Part shown: positions 51,950-60,466 of the stretch, piece by piece
Layout: each line of letters opens with the position of its first letter
How positions within the stretch are numbered: the first letter of the stretch is position 1
Assembly (NCBI GenBank): GCA_035361955.1
Contig: DAOSDC010000005.1
Location: 1-64,000, forward strand
Source: UBA6120 sp035361955
Lineage (GTDB): Bacteria; Bacillota_I; Bacilli_A; RFN20; CAG-826
DNA: 64,000 bases
Reading direction: 5' to 3'
Notes under the pieces: generated by a model
Told to the model about the DNA's origin: nothing
The model's input: only the letters and a program-made list of their open reading frames with translations
Database searches by the model: none
Translations under genes and position numbers: made by a program

Positions 51950-54025
51950 ATGATTTACGAATCGGAAAAAATCCGCAATATTATTTTCTTGGGCCATCAA
52001 GGGTCCGGCAAGACGACGCTGATTGAATCGCTTTATAGCCTAGCGTTTAAAACTCCTAAAGGAGCGATCGAACGAAAGAACACAATCAGCGATTTTACCG
52101 TCGAAGAAAAAAACCGCCTCAGTTCTTGCAACATGGCAATCGTTCCCATCGAATATAACGGCTATAAACTCAATCTCATCGACGCCCCCGGTAACGACAG
52201 TTTTGTGTACGAAATCATCGGCGTGCTCGACATGATCAAAGGCGCGGTGCTTGTCATCGATGCCCAAAAAGGACTTGAGGTCGGCACCGTCAAACATTAT
52301 AACTTCCTGCGTAAACACGGCGTCCCCACCTTCATATTTGTTAATAAGCTCGACAAAGAGTCGATCAAATACGAAGAGCTGTTAGAAAACATTAAAGCAA
52401 AACTCGGCAAACAAGCAATATCGTTTGTATATCCCATCGGTCACAAAGAGAACTTTGATGGCTTCATCGACATCATTTCATTAAAAGCCCGCCGCCACAA
52501 TGGCGTCGAATGTGTCGAAGAGCAAATCCATGACGACAAGAAGGAAAAAGTCATGGAACTCCACAATGTCATCGCCGAACAAGTCGCCGTCACCGATGAA
52601 GCGTTACTAGAAAAGTTCTTCTCGGGTGAAACACTGTCCAAAGAAGAAATTCATCAGGGATTACACACCGCGGTGTTATCGGGTGATTTAACTCCCATTC
52701 TTGTTGGATCATCACTTAAAGACATTGGTCTTGATACGATGCTTGATATGATGATTGATTACCTGCCCAACCCCAACGAGTTAAAACCATATGTGGTCAA
52801 AGCTAACGATGGTAGCGAAATCGTGCGTCACACGATTAGTAGCGACCCCTTCTCGGCATACGTATTCAAAACGATGCTTGACCAATACAAAGGCACGACC
52901 AACATCATCAAGGTCATCTCCGGAACGATTAGTTTGGGCGATGAAATCTATTGTCCCAACACCCAAGCAACGTTTAAAGTATCACAGATGTTCTACCTTA
53001 GCGGTAGCAAACAAACGCCAATTGAGAAAGTATACGCCGGCGACATCGTTGGATTAGCCAAACTTGAAGGCGTGACCACCGGTCATACGCTTTGCGATAA
53101 GGCGAAACCAATCACTTACCCAAAAGCCAAATATCCAACACCGGTTTATTACCGCGCCGTCAGCCCGAAATCGAGTAAAGACGAAGAAAAACTCGGTTCC
53201 TCGCTCTTTAAGATGCAAATCGAAGATCCGATTCTTGAAGTTAAGCGCAACACCGAAACCAAGCAACTGCTCATCGGCGGCTTAAGCAATTCGCACCTTA
53301 ACTACGTGTTAGAAAAAATCAATAACATGTACGGTATCCAGGTTGATGTCGCTCCTCCAAAGATCAATTACCGCGAAACGATTCGCAAAGAAGCGCAAGC
53401 GCCTGGTCGCTATGTCAAACAATCGGGTGGCAGCGGCTTCTACGGTGTCGTCGAAATGAAATTCTTACCAAGCGGTTCCGACAAAAATGAATTCACCGAA
53501 GAAATATTCGGTGGTTCGGTGCCTAAAAACTATATTCCCGCGGTTGAAAAAGGATTCTTTGAATCGACCAACCAAGGCTTACTCGCCGGTTTCCCGGTGC
53601 TTGGCGTCAAGGGCGTGCTGTTAGATGGAAAATACCATCCCGTCGACAGTAATGAACTCGCCTTTAAAATGGCGGGCATGATTGCCTTCAAAGAAGCTTA
53701 CATGAAATGCTCGCCGACGATTCTCGAACCGATCATGAAAATAACGATCAACATCAACAATGAATTCACCGGCAACATCATGAACGATCTCAATCAACGT
53801 CGCGCACGCATCATCAGCATGGATGAAAAAGGTAATAATATCCAAGAAATCGTCGCTCTCGTTCCCGAAACCGAAATTCTCGATTACGTGACCAACCTCC
53901 ACGTCATCTCACAGGGTAGCGGCTTCTTTAACCGAGAGTTCGATTCTTATCAAGAAGTGCCCGCGCATTTGATTGATGGCATTATCCGCGATAATTCGCT
54001 CCTTAAAAACGCTGATAACAAATAG
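51950..54025 (+). CDS. EF-G-like translational GTPase (EF-G2 type)
   Basis: This 691-residue GTPase has the EF-G domain order: G domain (G1 GHQGSGKTTL, G3 DAPGN, G4 NKLD), domain II from about residue 290, then III, IV (about 470-590) and V. The G3 motif is DAPGN where canonical EF-G has DTPGH, typical of the elongation-factor-G-like paralog. Function is unclear for this subgroup; some are proposed to act in ribosome recycling or stress. It follows a P-loop kinase gene and ends at a strong terminator. Confidence 0.93.
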   Translation: MIYESEKIRNIIFLGHQGSGKTTLIESLYSLAFKTPKGAIERKNTISDFTVEEKNRLSSCNMAIVPIEYNGYKLNLIDAPGNDSFVYEIIGVLDMIKGAVLVIDAQKGLEVGTVKHYNFLRKHGVPTFIFVNKLDKESIKYEELLENIKAKLGKQAISFVYPIGHKENFDGFIDIISLKARRHNGVECVEEQIHDDKKEKVMELHNVIAEQVAVTDEALLEKFFSGETLSKEEIHQGLHTAVLSGDLTPILVGSSLKDIGLDTMLDMMIDYLPNPNELKPYVVKANDGSEIVRHTISSDPFSAYVFKTMLDQYKGTTNIIKVISGTISLGDEIYCPNTQATFKVSQMFYLSGSKQTPIEKVYAGDIVGLAKLEGVTTGHTLCDKAKPITYPKAKYPTPVYYRAVSPKSSKDEEKLGSSLFKMQIEDPILEVKRNTETKQLLIGGLSNSHLNYVLEKINNMYGIQVDVAPPKINYRETIRKEAQAPGRYVKQSGGSGFYGVVEMKFLPSGSDKNEFTEEIFGGSVPKNYIPAVEKGFFESTNQGLLAGFPVLGVKGVLLDGKYHPVDSNELAFKMAGMIAFKEAYMKCSPTILEPIMKITININNEFTGNIMNDLNQRRARIISMDEKGNNIQEIVALVPETEILDYVTNLHVISQGSGFFNREFDSYQEVPAHLIDGIIRDNSLLKNADNK

Positions 54026-54050
54026 TGATTCACCGCCATATTCATTAGTA

Positions 54051-54097
54051 AAAACCCCGTCGATTGGAAAACATCTCCTGACGGGGTTTTCTTTTTG
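54051..54097 (+). terminator. Terminator of the EF-G-like gene
   Basis: AAAACCCCGTC pairs with GACGGGGTTTT around an 18-nt loop and is followed by CTTTTT. Confidence 0.92.
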
Positions 54098-54137
54098 CTT
54101 TATCTCATCGCCCGCATTCATCGCGTCGTAGGGGTGG

Positions 54138-54143
54138 TATAAT
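54138..54143 (+). promoter_or_regulatory. Extended -10 promoter, possibly leaderless transcript
   Basis: TGGTATAAT forms an extended -10 whose TATAAT ends 7 nt before the ATG at 54151. Transcription would begin at or next to the start codon, and no ribosome-binding site is present. Confidence 0.65.
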
Positions 54144-54150
54144 TTTAAGT

Positions 54151-54777
54151 ATGAAACCCGTTAATAAATTAAAACCGCTTTTAAAAAAACTCGAGGCGAT
54201 GGAACGCCGTCGCGGCACGATGAACGAATATGTCGAAAACGAGTATATGGATGAAGAAGGTACGGCGACGATTAATGTCAATCTTAAAAACGCCGACAAT
54301 CTTTTTTCACCCTATTCAAGCAAAAAGGTATTAAACCAGGATTTACTGCGCTACATCGATTCACAGGCTGATCCGCTACCACCCCATTTACCACTGGTCA
54401 TCAATTTTATCGTCGATGATGTCAGCAAGGTTGACCAAGAGTATATTCGTCGGGCGATTAAGCGCTATTATTGGCTGTCTTACAAATCGATGACCAAAGA
54501 GTTGCGTCGCATTAAAATCACGTCGTTGGTGCTATTTGCGATTGGCATTGGTATTCTCGTGCTCTACGAGGTGCTGACGCGATTTAACATCGATATATTA
54601 GCTAATCAGATTATCCTGATTGCTTCCTGGGTATTCATATGGGAAGCGGTCAGCCGCTTGTTCTTTAATCGTCGCGAAAAACAAATCGAACGTATGAATG
54701 AAGGCCAAATGGCCGTCGCCAGCGTCAGATTCGAAACACGACCGCAGCAACATAAAAAGCCTAAAAAAGAAGCTTAA
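54151..54777 (+). CDS. Membrane protein of unknown function, 208 aa
   Basis: This protein has a charged N-terminal cytoplasmic part (about 1-125), two transmembrane helices (about 126-146 and 153-172) and a basic C-terminal tail (RPQQHKKPKKEA). The segment FIVDDVSKVDQEYIRRAIKRYYWLSYKS is probably helical. No family recognised. It appears to be translated from a leaderless message. The end overlaps the HIT gene on the other strand by 4 nt. Confidence 0.7.
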   Translation: MKPVNKLKPLLKKLEAMERRRGTMNEYVENEYMDEEGTATINVNLKNADNLFSPYSSKKVLNQDLLRYIDSQADPLPPHLPLVINFIVDDVSKVDQEYIRRAIKRYYWLSYKSMTKELRRIKITSLVLFAIGIGILVLYEVLTRFNIDILANQIILIASWVFIWEAVSRLFFNRREKQIERMNEGQMAVASVRFETRPQQHKKPKKEA

Positions 54778-55139
54778 TACTTTTGTTTTAAGGGAATCAC
54801 GCCGCGAATTCCGCCGCGCGGATCTTTGACATCGTCTTTGTAACGGGGAATCACATGCATATGGCAGTGATCGATCGTTTGACCACCCGCTTCATTGATG
54901 TTAAATCCGATGTTATAACCATCAGGACGATGTTCCTTTTCAATCAGTCCTTCGACATGACGCGATAACGCTTGAATGGCCACCAACTCTTCCTTCGACA
55001 GATCAAAATAGTTTTTGATATGCCGCCACGGGATAATCAAGACATGGCCAACATTGACTGGATAGCGATCATAAATGGCATAGGCGAGTTCGTTTTTGCA
55101 AATGATGTTAAATGTGTCGGTGTTACAAAAGATACACAT
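54774..55139 (-). CDS. HIT family hydrolase
   Basis: This 121-residue histidine-triad nucleotide-binding protein has the triad in HCHMHV (HxHxHxx pattern, near residue 95) and the conserved start CIFC and GHVLIIPWRH. It probably hydrolyses adenylated or dinucleotide phosphates (Hint/Fhit-like). The ThpR gene ends 2 nt upstream, so they form an operon. Confidence 0.93.
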   Translation of the reverse strand: MCIFCNTDTFNIICKNELAYAIYDRYPVNVGHVLIIPWRHIKNYFDLSKEELVAIQALSRHVEGLIEKEHRPDGYNIGFNINEAGGQTIDHCHMHVIPRYKDDVKDPRGGIRGVIPLKQKY

Positions 55140-55141
55140 AA

Positions 55142-55633
55142 TCAGCTACCTCCATATTCACAAAGAGGGATATATTTGCCCTGATTCGATTCGAACAATA
55201 CGAACTTGCTAATACTCATCGACAAGGGGCGACCATTGAATCGGAATGGTACGTTTTTATTGGCGCGCGCTAGGGTAATGTGGGGCGTGAATTGATAACG
55301 GATGCCACCATCGATTGCTTGTATGGCGACAAGCGCGTTATTCGCTAAGGCGTTTAGTCGTTCGTTTTCGCAAATCTTTGCAAAGTATACAACTTGACGG
55401 TTGACGAATTTACCAACGCCGTCGATGAGAATATCAAATGGTGCAATCCGGATACTCTTCAAAGCTTCGATGAATGGTTTTGGATCAATTACTTCTCCGA
55501 TGAAAACAAGTGTTATGTGCAGTTTGTCAGATGGTTCCACTCGAAAGCCAGGACCAACGAAGTTTTGATTTTGAACATCAGACAACGACAATGAGACCGA
55601 TTCTTCAAGTGGGATGCCAACGAATAGACGCAT
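55142..55633 (-). CDS. thpR: RNA 2',3'-cyclic phosphodiesterase (ThpR, 2'-5' RNA ligase family)
   Basis: This 163-residue two-histidine phosphoesterase has the HxT motifs His39-Ile-Thr (KLHITLVF) and His118-Ile-Thr (FTPHITLAR). It opens 2',3'-cyclic phosphates on RNA ends. ATG 55633 matches the family start (MRLFVGIPL); the longer open frame belongs to the upstream membrane protein. The start is 2 nt after that gene's stop, and the HIT gene follows directly. Confidence 0.93.
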   Translation of the reverse strand: MRLFVGIPLEESVSLSLSDVQNQNFVGPGFRVEPSDKLHITLVFIGEVIDPKPFIEALKSIRIAPFDILIDGVGKFVNRQVVYFAKICENERLNALANNALVAIQAIDGGIRYQFTPHITLARANKNVPFRFNGRPLSMSISKFVLFESNQGKYIPLCEYGGS

Positions 55634-55635
55634 GA

Positions 55636-56397
55636 TTAAATCACACCCAGTGGCACAAGTGTGGCCAGCAGCAAGGCAACAATGCCCCAAGTGACAGTCA
55701 AAAACTTGATTTGCGTTTTTGGTAAGGCGTCATGCATCAAGAAGGCGGCTAGAAAGAAAGGAATATATGTGGTGACGAAAACTGGGATTGCGCCCCACCA
55801 GGGATAAACCCAAATAAAGGCCGGTGTGCCCGCTAGGAATATCTCAAATATCGAAAAGAAAGCGGCATTGCCAATCGCAAACAAGATGCGATTGTTCATC
55901 CCGAATATCTTTTTTTTCGGATCGTCGGGAAGCAGTTTCGACATCACGAGTCCGGCAATCGAAAACATCATTGACAGTTCCCAAGATACGCCAATCAACA
56001 ACATGAAACTGGTGCTGTCGGATGATACCGTCCATAGCGCATATCCAGATGCCGATTGAATAATGGCATTGACAATTTCATAGAGCCAATGCACGCCATA
56101 AAGCGATAACGCGGCAACAATGCCTTTATAGTTTTTGTGCTTGATTTCAGTTCCGTATATGTAGATAATCACTGCGAAGATCGCAATAAACGTCCAATTG
56201 AAATTGGCATTCGATCTAATCAAGTTATTAGCGGCATCGGCTTCGGGAATTCGAACGGCGTCGCCCCAGAATGCAAAAAACGTACTGTTTTGACCAAGGA
56301 GCGACAACACAAAAATGATTAAACAAACACCAAGGGTAAAAGCTACGATAGGAAAAGCGTCAATCAAGATTCTTTTCAGGCAAATCTTTGGTTTCAT
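55636..56397 (-). CDS. Multi-spanning membrane protein of unknown function
   Basis: This 253-residue protein has about seven hydrophobic helices. It includes YGVHWLYEIVNAIIQ and GVSWELSMMFSIAGL in the middle and WVYPWWGAIPVFVTTYIPFF later. No family is recognised, though the Trp/Tyr-rich helices with Glu look like a conserved polytopic family. ATG 56397 has TTGAGG 9 nt upstream and is preferred over the longer frame. It leads an operon with thpR and the HIT gene. Confidence 0.75.
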   Translation of the reverse strand: MKPKICLKRILIDAFPIVAFTLGVCLIIFVLSLLGQNSTFFAFWGDAVRIPEADAANNLIRSNANFNWTFIAIFAVIIYIYGTEIKHKNYKGIVAALSLYGVHWLYEIVNAIIQSASGYALWTVSSDSTSFMLLIGVSWELSMMFSIAGLVMSKLLPDDPKKKIFGMNNRILFAIGNAAFFSIFEIFLAGTPAFIWVYPWWGAIPVFVTTYIPFFLAAFLMHDALPKTQIKFLTVTWGIVALLLATLVPLGVI

Positions 56398-56448
56398 GGT
56401 ATATACCTCAATCACATATTAATGATTGGGGTTAGTTAAATCAATGAA

Positions 56449-56919
56449 TCAGAAGGTCTTTTTGACGTGTAAGAATAACTCGTGGTTTAAAAGTTTTTCC
56501 TTGAGCCAAATGTAATCTTTCCCAGAATATCCTGTTAGCTTTCCGTCAGAACCAACGACTCGATGGCAAGGTACGACTAACCCGATCGGATTTCTTTTGC
56601 AAGCTTGCCCGACTGCGCGAAATGCGGTTGGATGACCGATTTGTTCGGCAATGCCGGCGTATGTGCGCAGCTCCCCTAAAGGAATCGTCAGCAATGCATT
56701 CCAAACTTTCTTTTGGAACTCGGTTCCACTTGTAAAACGAACCGGATATTTAATTGGCGTTCCATGATCGAAATAATTGTCGATCAACTTTGAAAGAACC
56801 GGATGCTGTGGATACGTGGTTTTATCTTCGACGAAAGCCATTTCGATGAGTTCGTCATCGATTAGTGACATCCTGATGACTCCTAATGGCGTCATGTGAT
56901 CATAGGTCGTTTGAATCAT
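56449..56919 (-). CDS. ogt: Methylated-DNA-protein cysteine methyltransferase (Ogt)
   Basis: This 156-residue suicide repair protein moves methyl groups from O6-methylguanine to its active Cys118 in VPCHRVVGSDG. The helix-turn-helix part (TYAGIAEQIGHPTAFRAVGQA) binds DNA. A strong AAAGGAGG site precedes the ATG. It is a single gene. Confidence 0.96.
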   Translation of the reverse strand: MIQTTYDHMTPLGVIRMSLIDDELIEMAFVEDKTTYPQHPVLSKLIDNYFDHGTPIKYPVRFTSGTEFQKKVWNALLTIPLGELRTYAGIAEQIGHPTAFRAVGQACKRNPIGLVVPCHRVVGSDGKLTGYSGKDYIWLKEKLLNHELFLHVKKTF

Positions 56920-57058
56920 AATATTTTATCCTCCTTTATGATATGGACTATCATACTACGGGGACAAATGCGTAAATCCCGACTTTGTAACGAAGTAGTC
57001 TCATGAGACCTTATCTCACCTTATTAATAGGGTGGTCTATGGCCATTTGGACAAATTT

Positions 57059-58120
57059 TTATAAATATTTTTTCGGATTGTCTTTGCCTTCAAGCACCGC
57101 GAGCACGGCTGAGGCTAACGATTGCAGTTCTTCTTCGCCTGGATAGACAAATACCGGAGCAATCCATTTGACCTTTTCGGTCACGCTATCGATGAATAGT
57201 TTGCCATGACTAATGCCACCGGTTAAAAGTATGGCGTCAACCTTGCCGCTTGTTGTCGTCGCCATCGCCCCAATGTATTTGGCAAACTGATAAACAAACG
57301 CGTCGAATATAAGTCGGGCATGTTCATCTCCTTGCTCGATCATCTTCGTGACTTTTCTTAAATCGTTGGTGCCCAGGTGAGCCATAAACCCGCCCTTGCC
57401 CCTTAAGAATGCTTGCATTTGCTTTAAGTCATACTCGCCAGAATAACATAATTCAATCAATTGTTTGCATGGTAAAGCCCCCGCTCGTTCGGGTGAGAAT
57501 GGCCCATCGCTGACGGCGTCGGTCACATCGATAACGCGTCCATGTCGGTGCATGCCAATTGAGATGCCCCCTCCGGCATGGCCGACGATAAGATTTACTT
57601 TTTTATAATCGAGCCCATGCAATTTACAGTGTTTACGAGCAATCGCTTTATGATTAAGCGCATGGAACGTCATTGGGCGCGATAAAAACGGTAATCCGGT
57701 TATCGTGGCGATTTCATCGGCTTCAAACGTGCTGGGTGGGTCGGTGATAAATGATGGGATATGATACATTTGCCCAAGTTCATAACCAATCAGTGAAGCC
57801 AGATTGCTTGGATGTTTAAAATTTGAATTTTGTGAATCTTCCAAGATGCGGTCATTAATCGCATATGTTCCGCTGGGCACAAGGTTAATGATTCCACCAC
57901 GACAACTAATCGCCGAAAAGTCCTCAATTTTGATATTTGCGTCTTTTAGCGCCTTTTCGATCACTTGACGACGAAATGAGATTTCACTTTCGAACGTCGT
58001 GTTTTTGGCCTGCTCTTCGGGCGTATGCATCAGGTTATACTCTTTGATGATTTTGTCATCTTCGAAAATGCCAATCTTCGTCGAAGTACTGCCAGGATTG
58101 ATAGCCAATATTTTGTGCAT
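57059..58120 (-). CDS. buk: Butyrate kinase
   Basis: This 353-residue acetokinase-family enzyme transfers phosphate from (iso)butyryl/isovaleryl-phosphate to ADP. Signatures are INPGSTSTKIG at the start, HAGGGISIG and LTGGISHG. The length and CRGG motif fit Buk rather than AckA (about 400 aa). The matching phosphotransacylase (ptb) is not in the window. It can complete the branched-chain amino acid route whose first enzymes are at 7.9-11.6 kb. A CRE-like sequence lies upstream. Confidence 0.95.
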   Translation of the reverse strand: MHKILAINPGSTSTKIGIFEDDKIIKEYNLMHTPEEQAKNTTFESEISFRRQVIEKALKDANIKIEDFSAISCRGGIINLVPSGTYAINDRILEDSQNSNFKHPSNLASLIGYELGQMYHIPSFITDPPSTFEADEIATITGLPFLSRPMTFHALNHKAIARKHCKLHGLDYKKVNLIVGHAGGGISIGMHRHGRVIDVTDAVSDGPFSPERAGALPCKQLIELCYSGEYDLKQMQAFLRGKGGFMAHLGTNDLRKVTKMIEQGDEHARLIFDAFVYQFAKYIGAMATTTSGKVDAILLTGGISHGKLFIDSVTEKVKWIAPVFVYPGEEELQSLASAVLAVLEGKDNPKKYL

Positions 58121-58152
58121 GGGGCGTCCTCTTGTTCTATTTTAATATGAAA

Positions 58153-58166
58153 CGAAAGCGGTTTCA
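58153..58166 (-). promoter_or_regulatory. CRE-like (CcpA) site upstream of buk
   Basis: On the minus strand TGAAACCGCTTTCG matches the catabolite-responsive consensus TGWNANCGNTNWCA at all but the last position. It lies about 33 nt before the buk start, near the expected -35, so repression by CcpA is plausible. No ccpA is in the window. Confidence 0.45.
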
Positions 58167-58177
58167 CGACAATCACA

Positions 58178-58203
58178 TAAAAAAACCGACCCGAAGGCCG
58201 GTT
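58178..58203 (-). terminator. Terminator of the lamin-tail lipoprotein gene
   Basis: On the minus strand AACCGGCC with a TTCG tetraloop and GGTCGGTT is followed by a T run, just after the stop at 58227. Confidence 0.92.
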
Positions 58204-58226
58204 TCTAAAGGAGGACAGCGCTTGAT

Positions 58227-59069
58227 TTAGCTGATGGTGTGTGTGCCAACGGTGTGGACAGCGGGGTTTCCTGTCGTGTAGGAGGCATAGCTCCATTCGA
58301 GCGGATTGAATGAGTATAGATAGTCGGTTCCACCGATATTGAACGTATTAACGCTGGGACTGTGAATTGAAGGAATTCTTGTGAGGACGGCATCCATGGT
58401 ATTGCCACTGCCATTTGCAAACGTGGCGTTCCAAGCTGTGCCAGGATCAAACCCAATCGTTCCAAATGCATCAATCAAGACATCGCCAGAGCCATCATTT
58501 TTGAATAGACCAAACGCATCATCGCCGTTATGATTGGCGACATTGGTACCGGTCGATGTTCCTTGATCATAAGATCCTACCCATTTGCGGGCAACAGGAA
58601 CGGCATTGACGGCAGCTAATAATCCGGTATCAAATGTGTCTGAAGCGACGTTATAAAACACGAACGTCTCTCCCGGCTCTAGCGTGCCTTCCATCGTCTT
58701 CATAATGTTAGAACTCGCTAAGTCGCGGCCATTTGAGAACAATTTAACCGTGTATTTTGTTAAGTCAATCGTTGTTGATGTCGGGTTGTAAAGTTCCAAT
58801 ACTTTATTCGTTCCCGGACCTTCAATATATTCCGAGAAAAATAAATCGGGTTCTCCTACCGGGATCGGTTCTGAAGAAGGAAGCTCGCTTGACGATGGTG
58901 TTGTTGAGGTTGGCGTAAGCGATGAGGTTACCTCTGATGAGGGGATTGCCGATGATGGTGCTTCAGATGTCGGCGTTGACGAAGACGGGACGAGGGAACT
59001 GCTTTGGCATCCCGATAAAAATAGTGTTAACAATAATGCGCTACCGAATGTGATTTTCTTATTAAACAT
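58227..59069 (-). CDS. Lipoprotein with lamin-tail domain
   Basis: This 280-residue lipoprotein (LFLSGC, Cys21) has a Ser/Thr/Pro-rich linker of about 50 residues and a lamin-tail-like (LTD) domain, LFFSEYIEGPGTNKVLELYNPTS at its start. LTDs in secreted bacterial proteins often accompany nucleases or phosphatases; here no catalytic domain follows, so it may be a binding or anchoring module. An AAGGAG site precedes the ATG. The neighbouring alkaline phosphatase shares the lipoprotein plus Ser-linker layout. Confidence 0.88.
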   Translation of the reverse strand: MFNKKITFGSALLLTLFLSGCQSSSLVPSSSTPTSEAPSSAIPSSEVTSSLTPTSTTPSSSELPSSEPIPVGEPDLFFSEYIEGPGTNKVLELYNPTSTTIDLTKYTVKLFSNGRDLASSNIMKTMEGTLEPGETFVFYNVASDTFDTGLLAAVNAVPVARKWVGSYDQGTSTGTNVANHNGDDAFGLFKNDGSGDVLIDAFGTIGFDPGTAWNATFANGSGNTMDAVLTRIPSIHSPSVNTFNIGGTDYLYSFNPLEWSYASYTTGNPAVHTVGTHTIS

Positions 59070-59091
59070 AATTAATACTCCTTACCCTATA

Positions 59092-59120
59092 AGGCTAAAG
59101 GAATGCCGAGTGCATGTCAA
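59092..59120 (-). promoter_or_regulatory. Promoter of the lamin-tail lipoprotein gene
   Basis: On the minus strand a perfect -35 TTGACA (59115-59120) and a weak -10 TAGCCT (59092-59097) are separated by 17 bp, 22 nt before the ATG. Confidence 0.5.
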
Positions 59121-59184
59121 ACCTCTCTAATAATTATGCTGAAATAATTGCCTTGTAATCAAAATACACATGAAATAGTTTAAT

Positions 59185-60465
59185 TTACAAATTCGATAAT
59201 AAAGATGTCGTCAAGTGATAAACATCCGTATTGTCCATGACCCCAGTTAGTTTTCCATAATGATCTGGTGTTAAGCCCCAGCAATAGAAGGGGACATTGG
59301 ATGTTGTATGTGTCGTTGTGGTCCAAGTCATTTTACTCAATATGTTTTCCGAATTAGCTCCATCATCGATAAGAAGGCCACCGGTTTCATGATCGGCAGT
59401 AACAATAATTGCCGTATCAGTGCGATTACTTGCCCATTTAAGGGCAACTTCGAGGGCTTGATCCATTGCTAATAATTCAAGAATCATTGCTTCCGACAAA
59501 CCATCATGCGCTTTATGATCAATTGCTGCTCCTTCAACACCCAAGAAAAAACCATTCTCGTTATTATCCAAAAAATCTAGTGCAAATGTAGTCAGTTTAT
59601 CAAGACTTGATCCAGTACCAACTGCCGGAATTGCTGGTAAAGCAGAGATAATTCGATTGTGCTGTTTTGACAATCCAGACATCTTTCCAATTGAGGTGAA
59701 TCCTTTACTAAGGAAATTTGTTTCATACAAAGAATCAAAATCCCTAGGTGCAATTCCCATTATTAAATCGGCTTTGGATTCTGTCATATTAGCCATAATA
59801 TTCGCGTAATTGTTTCTACTAGTAGCATAAGAAAGGAAGCCCGCCGGGGTTCCTCCATATAAAGTATCACTTGTTAAAAAACCACTTCTTACTCCAACCT
59901 CGTTTAGTTGATCAATAAAGTTAGGAAGCACTTGTCCTGTGCCATTCATACGAACAGAACCATTGAAGACTTTCGTTCCAGTAGCCATCGCTGTTGCTGC
60001 AGCGGCGCTATCTGTATAACCACTTGATAACGAATTTGTTGTCATTTCTGTTTTTAAAGATGCGGAATCAATCGCTAAAGACGTCCCTTTATAAAGGGTT
60101 GCCGCCTCAATATGTTCGAATCCCATACCATCACCAATAAACAAGATAACGTTTTTAATGCGGTCAGATACTATAGGTGCATAAACGTCATACGAAGAAT
60201 CATCGATTTCACTGCTTGATTGACTACTTGAAGTTATTTCACTACTTGAGTTTGCTTCACTAGTGCTCTCATAACTTGTTTCGCTCGAAGATGAGGAAAC
60301 AACACTGCTTGTTGCAATGATAGAGCTTATCTGCGAATTGCTTGAAGTTACTGAAGAACTAACTACTTCAATCGACGAGGAGACAATCGAAGATTGACAG
60401 CCCGATAATCCTAAAACGATAAGCATTAAGACGACATAGATTCTCGTTCTCAATTGGTTTTTCAT
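59185..60465 (-). CDS. Alkaline phosphatase lipoprotein
   Basis: This 426-residue PhoA-superfamily phosphatase is anchored as a lipoprotein (LGLSGC, Cys23), followed by a Ser-rich linker of about 70 residues. Motifs are VILFIGDGMG (metal Asp), TDSAAAATAMATGTK with the nucleophile Ser, and ADHETGGL (metal His/Asp). It would release phosphate from organic esters outside the cell. ATG 60465 has GAGG 8 nt upstream and lies 1 nt after the stop of the large repeat protein, so both are in one operon. Confidence 0.93.
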   Translation of the reverse strand: MKNQLRTRIYVVLMLIVLGLSGCQSSIVSSSIEVVSSSVTSSNSQISSIIATSSVVSSSSSETSYESTSEANSSSEITSSSQSSSEIDDSSYDVYAPIVSDRIKNVILFIGDGMGFEHIEAATLYKGTSLAIDSASLKTEMTTNSLSSGYTDSAAAATAMATGTKVFNGSVRMNGTGQVLPNFIDQLNEVGVRSGFLTSDTLYGGTPAGFLSYATSRNNYANIMANMTESKADLIMGIAPRDFDSLYETNFLSKGFTSIGKMSGLSKQHNRIISALPAIPAVGTGSSLDKLTTFALDFLDNNENGFFLGVEGAAIDHKAHDGLSEAMILELLAMDQALEVALKWASNRTDTAIIVTADHETGGLLIDDGANSENILSKMTWTTTTHTTSNVPFYCWGLTPDHYGKLTGVMDNTDVYHLTTSLLSNL

Positions 60466-60466
60466 G

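Noticed and set aside
56950..57050. T-box or other leader RNA between buk and ogt
   Set aside because: Two short palindromes (GTCTCATGAGAC and CACC...GGTG) occur, but there is no T-box sequence and the region is downstream of buk, not before a tRNA-related gene.
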